From Nitrospira sp. (lineage in GTDB: Bacteria > Nitrospirota > Nitrospiria > Nitrospirales > Nitrospiraceae), in contig JAFEBI010000021.1 of the NCBI GenBank assembly GCA_018242725.1, positions 114,312-178,311 of the forward strand: a stretch of DNA of 64,000 bases, given 5' to 3'. Positions 8,241 through 16,317 of this stretch are shown here, in pieces. The notes below the pieces were generated by a model. That model worked only from the letters and a program-made list of their open reading frames with translations. It was not told the origin of the DNA and did not search any database. The position numbers and the translations under genes are program-made. Each line of letters opens with the position of its first letter. Position 1 is the stretch's first letter.

Positions 8241-9943
8241 CGCCGCGACCACCCTTCTTCTTGTTTATCGACCCAGTGGACGAACCGCAGAACGACTTGT
8301 CCGACGCGGGCATAACATTCGTCGGCATACAACCTATTGATGAGCGCCACGTACACCCGATGACGAATCTTGTCGATCCAGGTCGGTATCCATACACTTC
8401 GTCCATGGGCCTTCAGATAGAGATAGATCCAGCCGAGCACGGTGAGGCCGGTCGCTCCTACCAGAAGCAGGTCGAACAGCCAGTTGGGAAGGTCGGCAGC
8501 CTTGTAATACGAGGCGACCTCGTTAGGATTTGGGTAGAGGAATGCGGTGAACGATTCCACGGCAAACAAGTAGACGAAGACGACGAAGAGCAATGTCAAC
8601 AACATGGTGGACGAGACTTTCCACGATGCGACTGCGCGCAACCGCGTGAGTGTCAGGATGGCTTGCGAGGAGGTGACCCAAATGAAGAAGAAGATGATGA
8701 CGGTCCCGTGAGACTCCAACAAGGGAATGTGCAGCACTCCGTGGGTCACCAAGAGAATGAGTAGAGGGATCACCAAGCTCGTCAGAAACCCCGTCGCCCA
8801 GGTGAGGTTTGACAGCTCTTCCTCCTCGTGATGGGTATGGCCGGTATGGGGGAAATGTGGTTCGGTCCGGGCCTTTTGAATGACGTTTCCACAATTGAGA
8901 AAAACCGTTGCCTTAAACAGACCATGCGCGATCAGATGGAAGACCGCCAGTGAAAATGCGCCGAGCCCGCACTCCATAATCATGTAGCCCATCTGACCGA
9001 TCGTCGACAGTCCCAACGTCTTCTTGATGTCGCTCTGTACCAGCATCATGGAGGCCCCAAGCACCGCAGTCACCGTTCCAACCACCAAGGCGACGTGCAA
9101 GGTGACCGAACTCATGCCGAAAAGCGGCGCCATGCGATTGATCAGGAACCCACCGGCATTGATGATGCCGGCATGGAGCAAGCCATGGACCGGTGTCGGC
9201 GCAAAGAGCGAACTCGGTAGCCAGAGGTGAAGGGGAAACTGCGCGGACTTCCCCATCGCTCCCACGAACATCAATAGCGTAATGGCGGTGGCGGCGTCGA
9301 TGTCCATGCCGGGCCAGAGGGCGACGGTGTGAGAAGAGGCCGTCGCGCGAGCGAACAGCTCGGGAATCTCAAGCGTTCCGTACACCTGGTAGGTGAGGAT
9401 AATTCCCATGAGGAGGGCCATATCGGCCACGCGCAGAACGGTGAACGTCTTGTAGGCTCCGTCGAGCGTCTGATTGTGGCCATGGTTGTGCGCCAGGATG
9501 TAGAGCAAATAACTCAGCAGTTGCCAGAACAAAAACAGCATCATGAGATTCGCGCTGGACACCATGCAGAGCAGCACGAAATCCGTGAGACAAATCAGCG
9601 TCAGATACCGACGGTAGTGGCGGTCCTGATACATATAGTTCACGGAGTAGGTATAGATGATCAGACTGACGGCCGAAATCAGTGTCATCATGACGCCACT
9701 GAGCCGGTCGATATAGAACCCGATGGGGATCGTGAGAGACGCGACCGTGGCAGGGTTATAAAATTGGATGGTAATCGGCCCTGAGATCGTTACGGCATAC
9801 AGTGTGGTCGAAGCCCCCACGCATGCAGCTCCCATCAGAAGCGCGGCTATTTTAGCATGGGCATAGCGGGTTGAGTCTTCTGCACAGACCACGACCAGCC
9901 CCGCGATGAGAGGAAGCAAGGGGATCAGTAGAGCAGCCCACAT
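8237..9943 (-). CDS. dabB: DabB/MpsA-type NuoL-like membrane subunit, system 1
   Basis: This 568-residue NuoL-family protein has about 14-15 membrane helices. It shows the proton-antiporter core motifs DRLSGVMMTLI near the N-terminus, GKSAQFPLHLWLP and TPVHGLLHAGIINAGG in the middle, and IKKTLGLSTIGQMGYM. In DAB/Mps complexes this subunit couples ion-motive force to CO2 hydration by DabA. A cytoplasmic-type loop PHFPHTGHTHHEEEE is unusually rich in His and Glu and is absent from the paralogue at 14613. GAGGT lies 12 bases ahead of the ATG. It is the first gene of the dab1 operon and is preceded by a terminator-like hairpin in the leader. Confidence 0.92.
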   Translation of the reverse strand: MWAALLIPLLPLIAGLVVVCAEDSTRYAHAKIAALLMGAACVGASTTLYAVTISGPITIQFYNPATVASLTIPIGFYIDRLSGVMMTLISAVSLIIYTYSVNYMYQDRHYRRYLTLICLTDFVLLCMVSSANLMMLFLFWQLLSYLLYILAHNHGHNQTLDGAYKTFTVLRVADMALLMGIILTYQVYGTLEIPELFARATASSHTVALWPGMDIDAATAITLLMFVGAMGKSAQFPLHLWLPSSLFAPTPVHGLLHAGIINAGGFLINRMAPLFGMSSVTLHVALVVGTVTAVLGASMMLVQSDIKKTLGLSTIGQMGYMIMECGLGAFSLAVFHLIAHGLFKATVFLNCGNVIQKARTEPHFPHTGHTHHEEEELSNLTWATGFLTSLVIPLLILLVTHGVLHIPLLESHGTVIIFFFIWVTSSQAILTLTRLRAVASWKVSSTMLLTLLFVVFVYLFAVESFTAFLYPNPNEVASYYKAADLPNWLFDLLLVGATGLTVLGWIYLYLKAHGRSVWIPTWIDKIRHRVYVALINRLYADECYARVGQVVLRFVHWVDKQEEGWSRR

Positions 9944-9960
9944 CGGTTCAGCATTACCTC

Positions 9961-10019
9961 AGAAAACACAAAAGCCAACCGTCTCGCATCGACCAATGGT
10001 CGACCCAAGCAGTTGGCTT
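9961..10019 (-). promoter_or_regulatory. terminator-like hairpin in the dab1 leader (possible attenuator)
   Basis: Read on the minus strand, AAGCCAAC (10019-10012) pairs perfectly with GTTGGCTT (9979-9972). Between them lies a second nested dyad, TCGACCA-A-TGGTCGA (10003-9989). The outer stem is followed at once by TTGTGTTTTCT, and the dabB1 ribosome site GAGGT lies at 9960-9956. The order is hairpin, U-rich tract, RBS, start codon, as in transcriptional attenuators. A simple upstream terminator is the alternative; a known riboswitch class was not recognised. Confidence 0.5.
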
Positions 10020-10151
10020 GTACTGCGACCGGCCTCTCAGAATGAACAGCGAGTCGCCCTACGGCCCTGGAAGAGAAACATCCAGCCTCTTGTCCGTCCA
10101 CGTGCGCCTGGTGGATAGGCAACAGGGTTCTGTCCCTCGTATACCACATGA

Positions 10152-10178
10152 ATAATATGGTTCATGGGACAGCGTCAA
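10152..10178 (-). promoter_or_regulatory. weak candidate promoter for dab1
   Basis: On the minus strand TTGACG (10178-10173) and TATTAT (10157-10152) resemble sigma-70 elements, but the spacer is 15 bases, shorter than ideal. It would give a leader of about 200 bases carrying the hairpin at 9961-10019. No sigma-54-like element was seen here, in contrast to system 2. Confidence 0.3.
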
Positions 10179-10318
10179 GCAGCAATCCGCCGATCAGGTC
10201 GTTCAACCAAGGTCCTGGTATTTAAAAGGCCTGATGGTCTGAGGCTAAAGCTCCAGGAATTCGCTTGTTCCCCCCGTCGGCCAATCCGTATAATCCGGCG
10301 GCATTGAGGAGCGACATT

Positions 10319-10663
10319 ATGGAAAATGCGATCCGCAACGCGATCATCAAGTTCGAGCAGGAGTTTCTGGGGCGTGGCCCAGACGAAGTCCGTGCGCTGG
10401 TCGCGCGCGATCTGGTCGTTGTGCGGCTCAAAGGCGTCTTAACACCGGCCGAGCGCCAGCTGGCGAAGACCACCGAGGGTATTGAAATGGTCAAACGCCT
10501 GCGGCAGAATCTGATTGCCCAAGGACGCGAAAAGCTCTGCGAACAGATCGGTGAGATTACCGGAGCCAAGATTCTCGGCCTCTTTACCGATATCGATGTG
10601 CAGCTCGGGGAACGAGTTTTCGTGTTTACCGTGGATCGGGAACTGCAGAACGGCACTCGATAG
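10319..10663 (+). CDS. MpsC-like DUF2294 protein next to dab1
   Basis: This 114-residue soluble protein belongs to DUF2294 (Pfam PF10057, MpsC). Diagnostic features are the EFLGRGPDEVRALV segment, the conserved VVVRLKGVLTPAERQLAK strand-loop-helix, and the C-terminal TDIDVQLGERVFVFTVD. In staphylococci mpsC lies beside mpsAB, which encode the NuoL-like and DUF2309 subunits, so its position divergent from dab1 is a meaningful association. The start at 10319 has GAGGAG 7 bases upstream; an earlier ATG at 10265 gives an N-terminus without family similarity. Its biochemical role is not established; regulation or assembly of the pump is inference. Confidence 0.85.
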   Translation: MENAIRNAIIKFEQEFLGRGPDEVRALVARDLVVVRLKGVLTPAERQLAKTTEGIEMVKRLRQNLIAQGREKLCEQIGEITGAKILGLFTDIDVQLGERVFVFTVDRELQNGTR

Positions 10664-10916
10664 TGGTGGTCAGAAGCCCGTCTTCTACATCCGCTGCCGA
10701 TTTCAATCCAGATAACGCCTTAACGTTGCGGCTGGCTGCCACAAGGGGTTCCATGATGTCCGCCTAAAATGAGCGGAGGGCGACCATCTTGCCGCCGGAT
10801 TAGAGCGCGGAGAGTGAAGAGTGTGAAGGCGTGTCGTGTGGACGAGCGGCGCATCCCTCATCCAGCCGAGGAACGTTGATCATCCAAACCTTCCGGTACT
10901 ACACTGCCTGTAAGAG

Positions 10917-11828
10917 ATGGTTTCCCCGTTCATCAGATTTGGCACCTCGACCTGGACTTACGAGGGATGGAGAGGGCAGGTTTATCTCAAAAACTATCCA
11001 AAGGGCAGCTTCACCAAGCAGTGTCTGTCTGAGTATTGGCAGTTCCAGCACAACGGCTCACCGCTCTTCCGCACGGTAGGCAACGATTCCACCTTCTACC
11101 GACCGCCGACCCGCGCTCAACTGCTGGCTTACCGCGACCAGATGCCCGAACAGGCCGAGATGTGTTTCAAAGTCTGGGAGGATATCACCGTGCCGGTCTT
11201 CGCATCGCACCCACGGTATGGACTGAAGGCGGGTAAGCCGAATCCTCATTTTCTTGATGCGCAACTCTTCAAAGACCTTGTGCTGACTTCATTTCGAGAA
11301 GCCCGGTTCCAGGATCGTACGGGGCCGTTTCTGTTTGAGTTTCAACGTCATGGATTTTCAATCGGCGAGTTCTGTGCCAAGCTCGGTAGCTTTTTTGGTC
11401 AACTCCCGAGCGAGTTCAGATATGCGGTCGAGATCCGTAACGCAGGGCTCCTTGGGCCTGAGTACCGGAAGGTGTTGGAAACGCACGAAGTCGCGCATGT
11501 GTACAACCATTGGTCTTACATGCCTGCGCTGGCAGAACAACACAAGCGGATGCAGGGGACTTTCACTGCGCCTTTCACCGTCCTCCGTCTGCTCACGCCG
11601 CTGAGAATGAACTACGACCAAGCAAAACAACGGGCAGCACCCTATACCAACATTGTCGAAGAACTCCCGGAAATGCGCAGGGACACCGTGGCACTCATTC
11701 ACCAATCGGTCACGCAGGCTAAACCGGTCTATGTCCTGGTGAACAACCGGAGCGAAGGTAATGCGCCGAAGACGATTCAAGGTTTGGTGGAGCTGTTGAA
11801 AGCCGCAGGACCAGTTGGGTCTGAGTAA
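10917..11828 (+). CDS. DUF72 (YecE-like) TIM-barrel protein
   Basis: This 303-residue protein is a DUF72 family member. The family start pattern is visible as IRFGTSTWTYEGWRG, followed by NDSTFYRPPTRAQLLAYRDQ, the central KVWEDITVP, GPFLFEFQRH and YAVEIRNAGLL strands, and the terminal PVYVLVNNRSEGNAP. DUF72 proteins adopt a TIM-barrel-like fold; their substrate is not firmly known. The start lacks a strong ribosome site. About 250 bases without a gene separate it from mpsC1, and no operon partner is evident. It is unlikely to be part of the carbon-uptake machinery. Confidence 0.85.
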   Translation: MVSPFIRFGTSTWTYEGWRGQVYLKNYPKGSFTKQCLSEYWQFQHNGSPLFRTVGNDSTFYRPPTRAQLLAYRDQMPEQAEMCFKVWEDITVPVFASHPRYGLKAGKPNPHFLDAQLFKDLVLTSFREARFQDRTGPFLFEFQRHGFSIGEFCAKLGSFFGQLPSEFRYAVEIRNAGLLGPEYRKVLETHEVAHVYNHWSYMPALAEQHKRMQGTFTAPFTVLRLLTPLRMNYDQAKQRAAPYTNIVEELPEMRRDTVALIHQSVTQAKPVYVLVNNRSEGNAPKTIQGLVELLKAAGPVGSE

Positions 11829-12059
11829 CCGGTTCGGCGAGTGCTGCTTTGCCTACCGGGGGACGTTTCTTCATCTCATTGTCAAATCATTGGCGCTGTG
11901 TGAGCTGGGCGTGCCTGTTCGTGGTGAAATCCTCCTCAAGATTCTCCTGACCGTACCGAAACAATAGGGGGTACGTGCGGCATCTGTATCCTCGGGGGCC
12001 ATGCAACCAATGATGTATCTTGGTTGATTCCTCCTACGCATCCCTTCTTGATCACACCG

Positions 12060-13943
12060 ATGGCAAAGCATCTTCATGGGCCAATGGTATTTGGGGCGCT
12101 TACGTGCTCTCTGTTGGGGCTGGTGGGGTGGTTCCACATCCAGTTCACTCAGGAAAAACCACCAGCGCTCAAATCCGAAGACGTGTTTGTTTTTGAAGGT
12201 GTAACAGGGCCGACGGAGAAGACGGTTGTCGCGCCCTCCGGTCATTCATCTCTTCAGCCCTATGCCGTCGGTGGTCCGAGTCGATTAGCCGTGTTGCTGA
12301 CCGAGGAACGATCGAACTGGCTGGGGTTAGCGCATGGGCTGAAATCCATCGGCGTGCCGTTTGTCGTGACACGGGACTATCAGGAAGCACTGAAACATCG
12401 AGTCATTCTGGTGTATCCAACTCTTACGGGGACATCCTTTCCAGGTGAAGCCATCCGCGCCTTGGGCGCCGTTCCACGTAATGGCGGCACCTTGATTGCC
12501 ACGCAGGTCTTGGGTGGAGGACTCGAAGAAGTTTTTGGGTACTCAGGTACGGTGGTGGCGTCGCGCAAGCAAGAGATCCGCTGGAATCGCGCGCATCCCC
12601 TCATGGAACAGATGAGCGATCCTGCTGAATGGGTGACCACATTAAATGGAAAGCAGGAGAATCCCATCGGGACCTACAGCTATGCGCAGACTAGGGGGGC
12701 GATAGGCCGGTATACCGATGGATCGGCGGCCGTGACGGCAAAAGATTATGACAGAGGGCATGCGTACGCCATCGGCATCGATCTTGGAGCACTATTGTTG
12801 AAAGGATATAACAACCGCAGTGATGGATTTACGCGCAGCTTTGACAATCAATTCGACCCAACATTGGATGTCTGGCTCCGCATGCTCAAAGGGATGTACC
12901 AAATGGGAGAGCCGAATGCGGTGACCATCGGCACAGTGCCGTTTGGGAAGTCCCTTTCCGTCATGTTTACGCACGATGTCGACTTTACAGAGTCCATGGC
13001 GAATGCGGTGGCGTATGCGGAGTTCGAGCGGAGCAAGGGATTGACCGGAACCTATTTTGTCCAGGTGAAATACATTCGAGATTATAACGACGACATTTTT
13101 TTCAATGAACAAGGGGTACGACATCTTGCCCGATTGACCGAACTCGGGATGGAATTGGCAAGTCATACCGTGGCGCACTCCGCCTCCTTCAGCAGGTTCC
13201 CAATGGGGACCGGAGCGGAGCAGTACCCCAGCTACCGTCCATTCGTGAAAACCCGTTGGAAGGCCTACGATGCGACGATTCTCGGTGAACTGCGAGTAAG
13301 CAAATTTCTCATCGATCGGCTGGGCGGCGGCCCTGCGATGGTTTCGTTTCGGCCCGGTGAGCTCTCGAATCCGTTCAGCCTCCCTCAAGCCTTGGTGGCA
13401 ACGGGGTTTCGCTATAGTTCCGCGGCGACGGCCAATAATTCATTGACGCATTTACCCTATCAGATGACCTATGACCGCTTATCTGAATCGGAAGTCGGCA
13501 TCTTTGAATTTCCTGTGACGATTGAGGACGAAGAACTGCCCCCGATGGGAGAGCGGATCCCGCAGGCCCTGATGCTGGCGAAGCAGATCGCTCGATATGG
13601 TGGTTGCGTTGTGGTCCTGATCCACCCGAACATACTTGATCACAAGCTGGAGTTCGAGAAGCAATTTTATGAAGCGGTCAAAGACTGGGCCTGGTTCGGA
13701 TCAATGAGGGAGTTTGGAGACTGGTGGTCGGCGCGCAACGCCTTGCAGGTCGAGGCAGCCGCCGAAGCCGGTCGAGCAACAGTGTCCATCAACGCACCTC
13801 GGCGTATCTCCGGAATGACGCTCGAAGTTTCTTCCGGGTGGACCATCTTGCCGCAGGCGGGAGTGAGGCAAGACGGACGTACGATCATCTTGGATATGGT
13901 TGAAGGGACGCGTCAATTGCACTTCGCTGTCGACAGGTCCTAG
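12060..13943 (+). CDS. membrane-anchored polysaccharide-deacetylase-like protein
   Basis: This 627-residue protein begins with a short basic stretch and one hydrophobic segment (MVFGALTCSLLGLVGWFHI) that should anchor or export it. Residues 70-240 resemble a glutamine-amidotransferase-like fold with no catalytic triad recognised. A NodB-type polysaccharide deacetylase domain follows. Its motif 1 is FTHDVDF (303-309) and its metal-binding motif is HTVAH (369-373). Later motifs are RPGELSNP and VVLIHPN. About 100 C-terminal residues look like a beta-sandwich. The ATG at 12060 is preferred over TTG at 12024, though neither has a good ribosome site. A role in periplasmic or extracellular glycan modification is inferred from the motifs. 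Confidence 0.75.
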   Translation: MAKHLHGPMVFGALTCSLLGLVGWFHIQFTQEKPPALKSEDVFVFEGVTGPTEKTVVAPSGHSSLQPYAVGGPSRLAVLLTEERSNWLGLAHGLKSIGVPFVVTRDYQEALKHRVILVYPTLTGTSFPGEAIRALGAVPRNGGTLIATQVLGGGLEEVFGYSGTVVASRKQEIRWNRAHPLMEQMSDPAEWVTTLNGKQENPIGTYSYAQTRGAIGRYTDGSAAVTAKDYDRGHAYAIGIDLGALLLKGYNNRSDGFTRSFDNQFDPTLDVWLRMLKGMYQMGEPNAVTIGTVPFGKSLSVMFTHDVDFTESMANAVAYAEFERSKGLTGTYFVQVKYIRDYNDDIFFNEQGVRHLARLTELGMELASHTVAHSASFSRFPMGTGAEQYPSYRPFVKTRWKAYDATILGELRVSKFLIDRLGGGPAMVSFRPGELSNPFSLPQALVATGFRYSSAATANNSLTHLPYQMTYDRLSESEVGIFEFPVTIEDEELPPMGERIPQALMLAKQIARYGGCVVVLIHPNILDHKLEFEKQFYEAVKDWAWFGSMREFGDWWSARNALQVEAAAEAGRATVSINAPRRISGMTLEVSSGWTILPQAGVRQDGRTIILDMVEGTRQLHFAVDRS

Positions 13944-13961
13944 GATGGGATGAAGTCGAGA

Positions 13962-13995
13962 CGGTCCGTGTCCCCTGCTCATGGGGGAAGGACCG
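13962..13995 (+). terminator. possible terminator hairpin
   Basis: CGGTCC (13962-13967) pairs with GGACCG (13990-13995), with an inner CCCC/GGGG pairing. It sits 20 bases after the deacetylase-like stop codon. No clear T-run follows, so factor-independent termination is uncertain. Confidence 0.3.
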
Positions 13996-14170
13996 CTCTG
14001 GATTAGTCTGTTGCACCACCAAACATCGGAAGTCTTACCCATCCAGACGGCGGCGGTTCTGGTATGTCGCGTCAGAGGTCGTTGATTTGGTGAAGGGCGC
14101 ACGCGATGTAGTGACGACGGCACTGAAGCCTACTGCTGGCGCGAATCCCGTATACGATGTTGTGTATATT

Positions 14171-14208
14171 TACACCGCTGGCTTGCTCAATCCAAGCCAG
14201 CGGGTGTA
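14171..14208. repeat. long near-perfect inverted repeat
   Basis: TACACCGCTGGCTTG (14171-14185) pairs with CAAGCCAGCG (14193-14202) and GTGTA (14204-14208), with G14203 bulged and a 7-base loop. This makes a 15-pair stem in noncoding sequence. No U-run follows on either strand. It may be a terminator variant, a REP-like element or an RNA structure. Confidence 0.5.
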
Positions 14209-14459
14209 CTAACGAAAATCGAACAGGGTACGAAAGTCACGCAATCGGTCGGGTCTTCAAAGAGTGGGTGGGCCATAGAGCAGCTTGTATCATTCCACGT
14301 GTTTCTGTTGAGTTATTCAGGCTCCTACCATTCTGTCTCTTACTTCATCAAAATTGAATTGATCAGGCCTTTCTGCTGTCAAAGCCTACACATTCTCCTG
14401 GCTCCTGTATAAAATAGCTGTCTCCTGCAGCCAACATACTTCTGCCGGGTCTCTCGATA

Positions 14460-14513
14460 GGTGTGCCTGCGCACGGGATGTGTATCCTCACACAGTACGT
14501 GTGCCCCCACACG
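14460..14513 (+). promoter_or_regulatory. three phased GTG/CAC dyads upstream of dab2 (candidate activator sites)
   Basis: Three dyads share the form NGTGYG-N4-CRCACN: GGTGTG-CCTG-CGCACG (14460-14475), TGTGTA-TCCT-CACACA (14479-14494) and CGTGTG-CCCC-CACACG (14498-14513). Their centres are exactly 19 bases apart. They lie about 84-122 bases ahead of the predicted start site of the sigma-54-like promoter at 14564, the usual place for enhancer-binding-protein sites. Similar dyads occur ahead of two other sigma-54-like promoters in this window. Binding by the activator encoded at 24066 is inference. Confidence 0.6.
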
Positions 14514-14563
14514 GCAGTTTCTGGATTTGGTTGCAGTAATCGCAATGGACGTTACATTTCTGT

Positions 14564-14579
14564 GGGTACCGTTCTTGCT
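14564..14579 (+). promoter_or_regulatory. sigma-54-type promoter of dab2
   Basis: GGGTACCGTTCTTGCT has the invariant GG (14565-14566) and GC (14577-14578) ten bases apart, plus TTGCT at the -12 element. The predicted start site near 14590 leaves a short leader containing the ribosome site AGAGGT and the ATG at 14613. The geometry fits a genuine promoter; it has not been tested. Confidence 0.65.
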
Positions 14580-14612
14580 CGTATTTTCTCAAGAAATCAA
14601 AATAGAGGTCTT

Positions 14613-16301
14613 ATGCAGTTGGTTGCGGCGCTCCTCACGATCCTATCACCGTTGGTCGCGAGTTCTCTGGTCATGCTCTTTGGGGCTTCCCTTGGAGAGC
14701 GTGTGGCCAAGATTGGAATGACGGGCTTATTTATTTCAACAGGAGCGGCACTCTTCTCACTCTATGAATTAGTGCAGGGTCCCTCGCTTCACCTCGCTCT
14801 CCCTGGTTTCCCGGATTTCATTGCTCCACATCTGCTCATCGATCGCCTTTCTGGCGTCATGATGGTACTGGTGGCCGGGGTCAGTCTCGTGATCCACGTC
14901 TATTCAAGCCGGTACATGCAGGGTGATCAAGATTATGCCAAGTTCTTCGGTCTCTTGAGCCTCCTGACCTTTGTTTTATTGGTCCTCGTCACCAGTGGGC
15001 ACCTCTTATGGCTGTTTGTGGCATGGCATGCCGTCAGCTGGCTATTACAGACACTGCTCTCATTTAATAGAGATAGTCAGGCCGCCAGAGAAGCCGGACG
15101 GACAACGTTATGCGTACAGGGAGTGGGGGATGCGGCGCTGCTGGTGGGCTTTGGATTAATCTATGCAACGTTTGGAACATTCGACTTGACGGTTCTGCAT
15201 GAGCAGTGGAGCAGCGGCACAGTGGTTCCACCCTTTGGCGAGGGAACCTGGTGGGAGATTGCTCCCAACACGCTCATCACACTCATCATTGCTCTATCCG
15301 TCCTGACAAAGTCGGCTCAGTTTCCGTTTCACATCTGGTTGCCCGGAACAATCGAGGCCCCGACACCGGTTTCCGCCATGTTGCACGCCGGCATCGTGAA
15401 TGCGGGTGGGTTCCTGGTGAACAGGCTGGCCCCACTCTACGGATCCTCACCGGCCACATTGTATCTCCTCTTTGCCCTCGGTGCTTTTACGGCTTTGATC
15501 GGGGCATTAACCATGTTGACACAATCCAGCATCAAGCGAACCTTGGTTTACAGTACGATGGGACAGATGGGGTACATGGTGATGGAATGTGGTCTGGGGG
15601 CATTTGCCTTGGCCATCTTTCACCTGTGCGCTCACGGGCTTTTCAAGGCAACGCTGTTTCTCAATTCCGGAACAAACATCCATAAGGCGAGAACTGACTT
15701 CACCATACCAGAACGGCTTACGGTTTCCGAGCCGGCTGGCTTTCCGCTTGCGACCTGGGTCGTCGGGTTACTTCTTACACTTGTGATGCCGCTGGTGATG
15801 GTATTGCTTGCCCATGGCGCAATTAACATCCCGCTATTTGAAACCCAGGGCACGATGATTTTCATGTTCTTCGCATGGGTCACGTCTGCTCAAGCGATTT
15901 TCAGCTTATATCGGATGAGTTCGCATGCCTCATGGAAAGTCTCTGCCACAATGATCCTGACGGTGGTGTTTGTCGGGTTCACCTATCTCTGGGCTGGGGA
16001 GTCCTTTACTCATTTTCTGTATCCGGCTCCCGGACAAGCCGGCGCGTATTTTCAGGCTGCTGCATGGCATCAAGGGTTGTTCGAGATCTTCGTTGCCGTC
16101 ACCTCACTGGCTATCGTGGCCGTCTGGGGAGTGCTGTACGCAAATGCTCACGGCATGAAGATGCCGTTTCCGAGATGGTTGGAATACCTGCATCGCAAAC
16201 TGTATGTGGCCTTCCTCAACGCGCTGTATGTGGAAGACCTCTTTCGTACGCTGAAACCGTTTGCGGATCGTACGCGTTTCACGAAGTCTTATCGCATCTG
16301 A
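14613..16301 (+). CDS. dabB: DabB/MpsA-type NuoL-like membrane subunit, system 2
   Basis: This 562-residue NuoL-family protein is paralogous to the one at 8237. Shared core motifs are DRLSGVMMVLVAGVSL, TKSAQFPFHIWLPG, TPVSAMLHAGIVNAGG and IKRTLVYSTMGQMGYMVMEC, with about 14-15 membrane helices. It lacks the His-rich loop of the dab1 copy. The ATG at 14613 has AGAGGT six bases upstream; the reading frame is open from 14463, but that extension runs through the promoter and dyad region and is rejected. It heads the dab2 operon and is followed by dabA2 after 16 bases. It should couple ion-motive force to DabA2. Confidence 0.92.
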   Translation: MQLVAALLTILSPLVASSLVMLFGASLGERVAKIGMTGLFISTGAALFSLYELVQGPSLHLALPGFPDFIAPHLLIDRLSGVMMVLVAGVSLVIHVYSSRYMQGDQDYAKFFGLLSLLTFVLLVLVTSGHLLWLFVAWHAVSWLLQTLLSFNRDSQAAREAGRTTLCVQGVGDAALLVGFGLIYATFGTFDLTVLHEQWSSGTVVPPFGEGTWWEIAPNTLITLIIALSVLTKSAQFPFHIWLPGTIEAPTPVSAMLHAGIVNAGGFLVNRLAPLYGSSPATLYLLFALGAFTALIGALTMLTQSSIKRTLVYSTMGQMGYMVMECGLGAFALAIFHLCAHGLFKATLFLNSGTNIHKARTDFTIPERLTVSEPAGFPLATWVVGLLLTLVMPLVMVLLAHGAINIPLFETQGTMIFMFFAWVTSAQAIFSLYRMSSHASWKVSATMILTVVFVGFTYLWAGESFTHFLYPAPGQAGAYFQAAAWHQGLFEIFVAVTSLAIVAVWGVLYANAHGMKMPFPRWLEYLHRKLYVAFLNALYVEDLFRTLKPFADRTRFTKSYRI

Positions 16302-16317
16302 ACGAGGAGCAGATCCT

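Noticed and set aside
14521..14545. Alternative sigma-54-like match TTGGTTGCAGTAATCGCA
   Set aside because: GG and GC are 11 bases apart instead of 10; the match at 14564-14579 has correct spacing and better placement.
14463..14612. N-terminal extension of dabB2
   Set aside because: The frame is open, but the extension crosses the sigma-54-like promoter and dyads, and the ATG at 14613 has a proper ribosome site and aligns with the family start.
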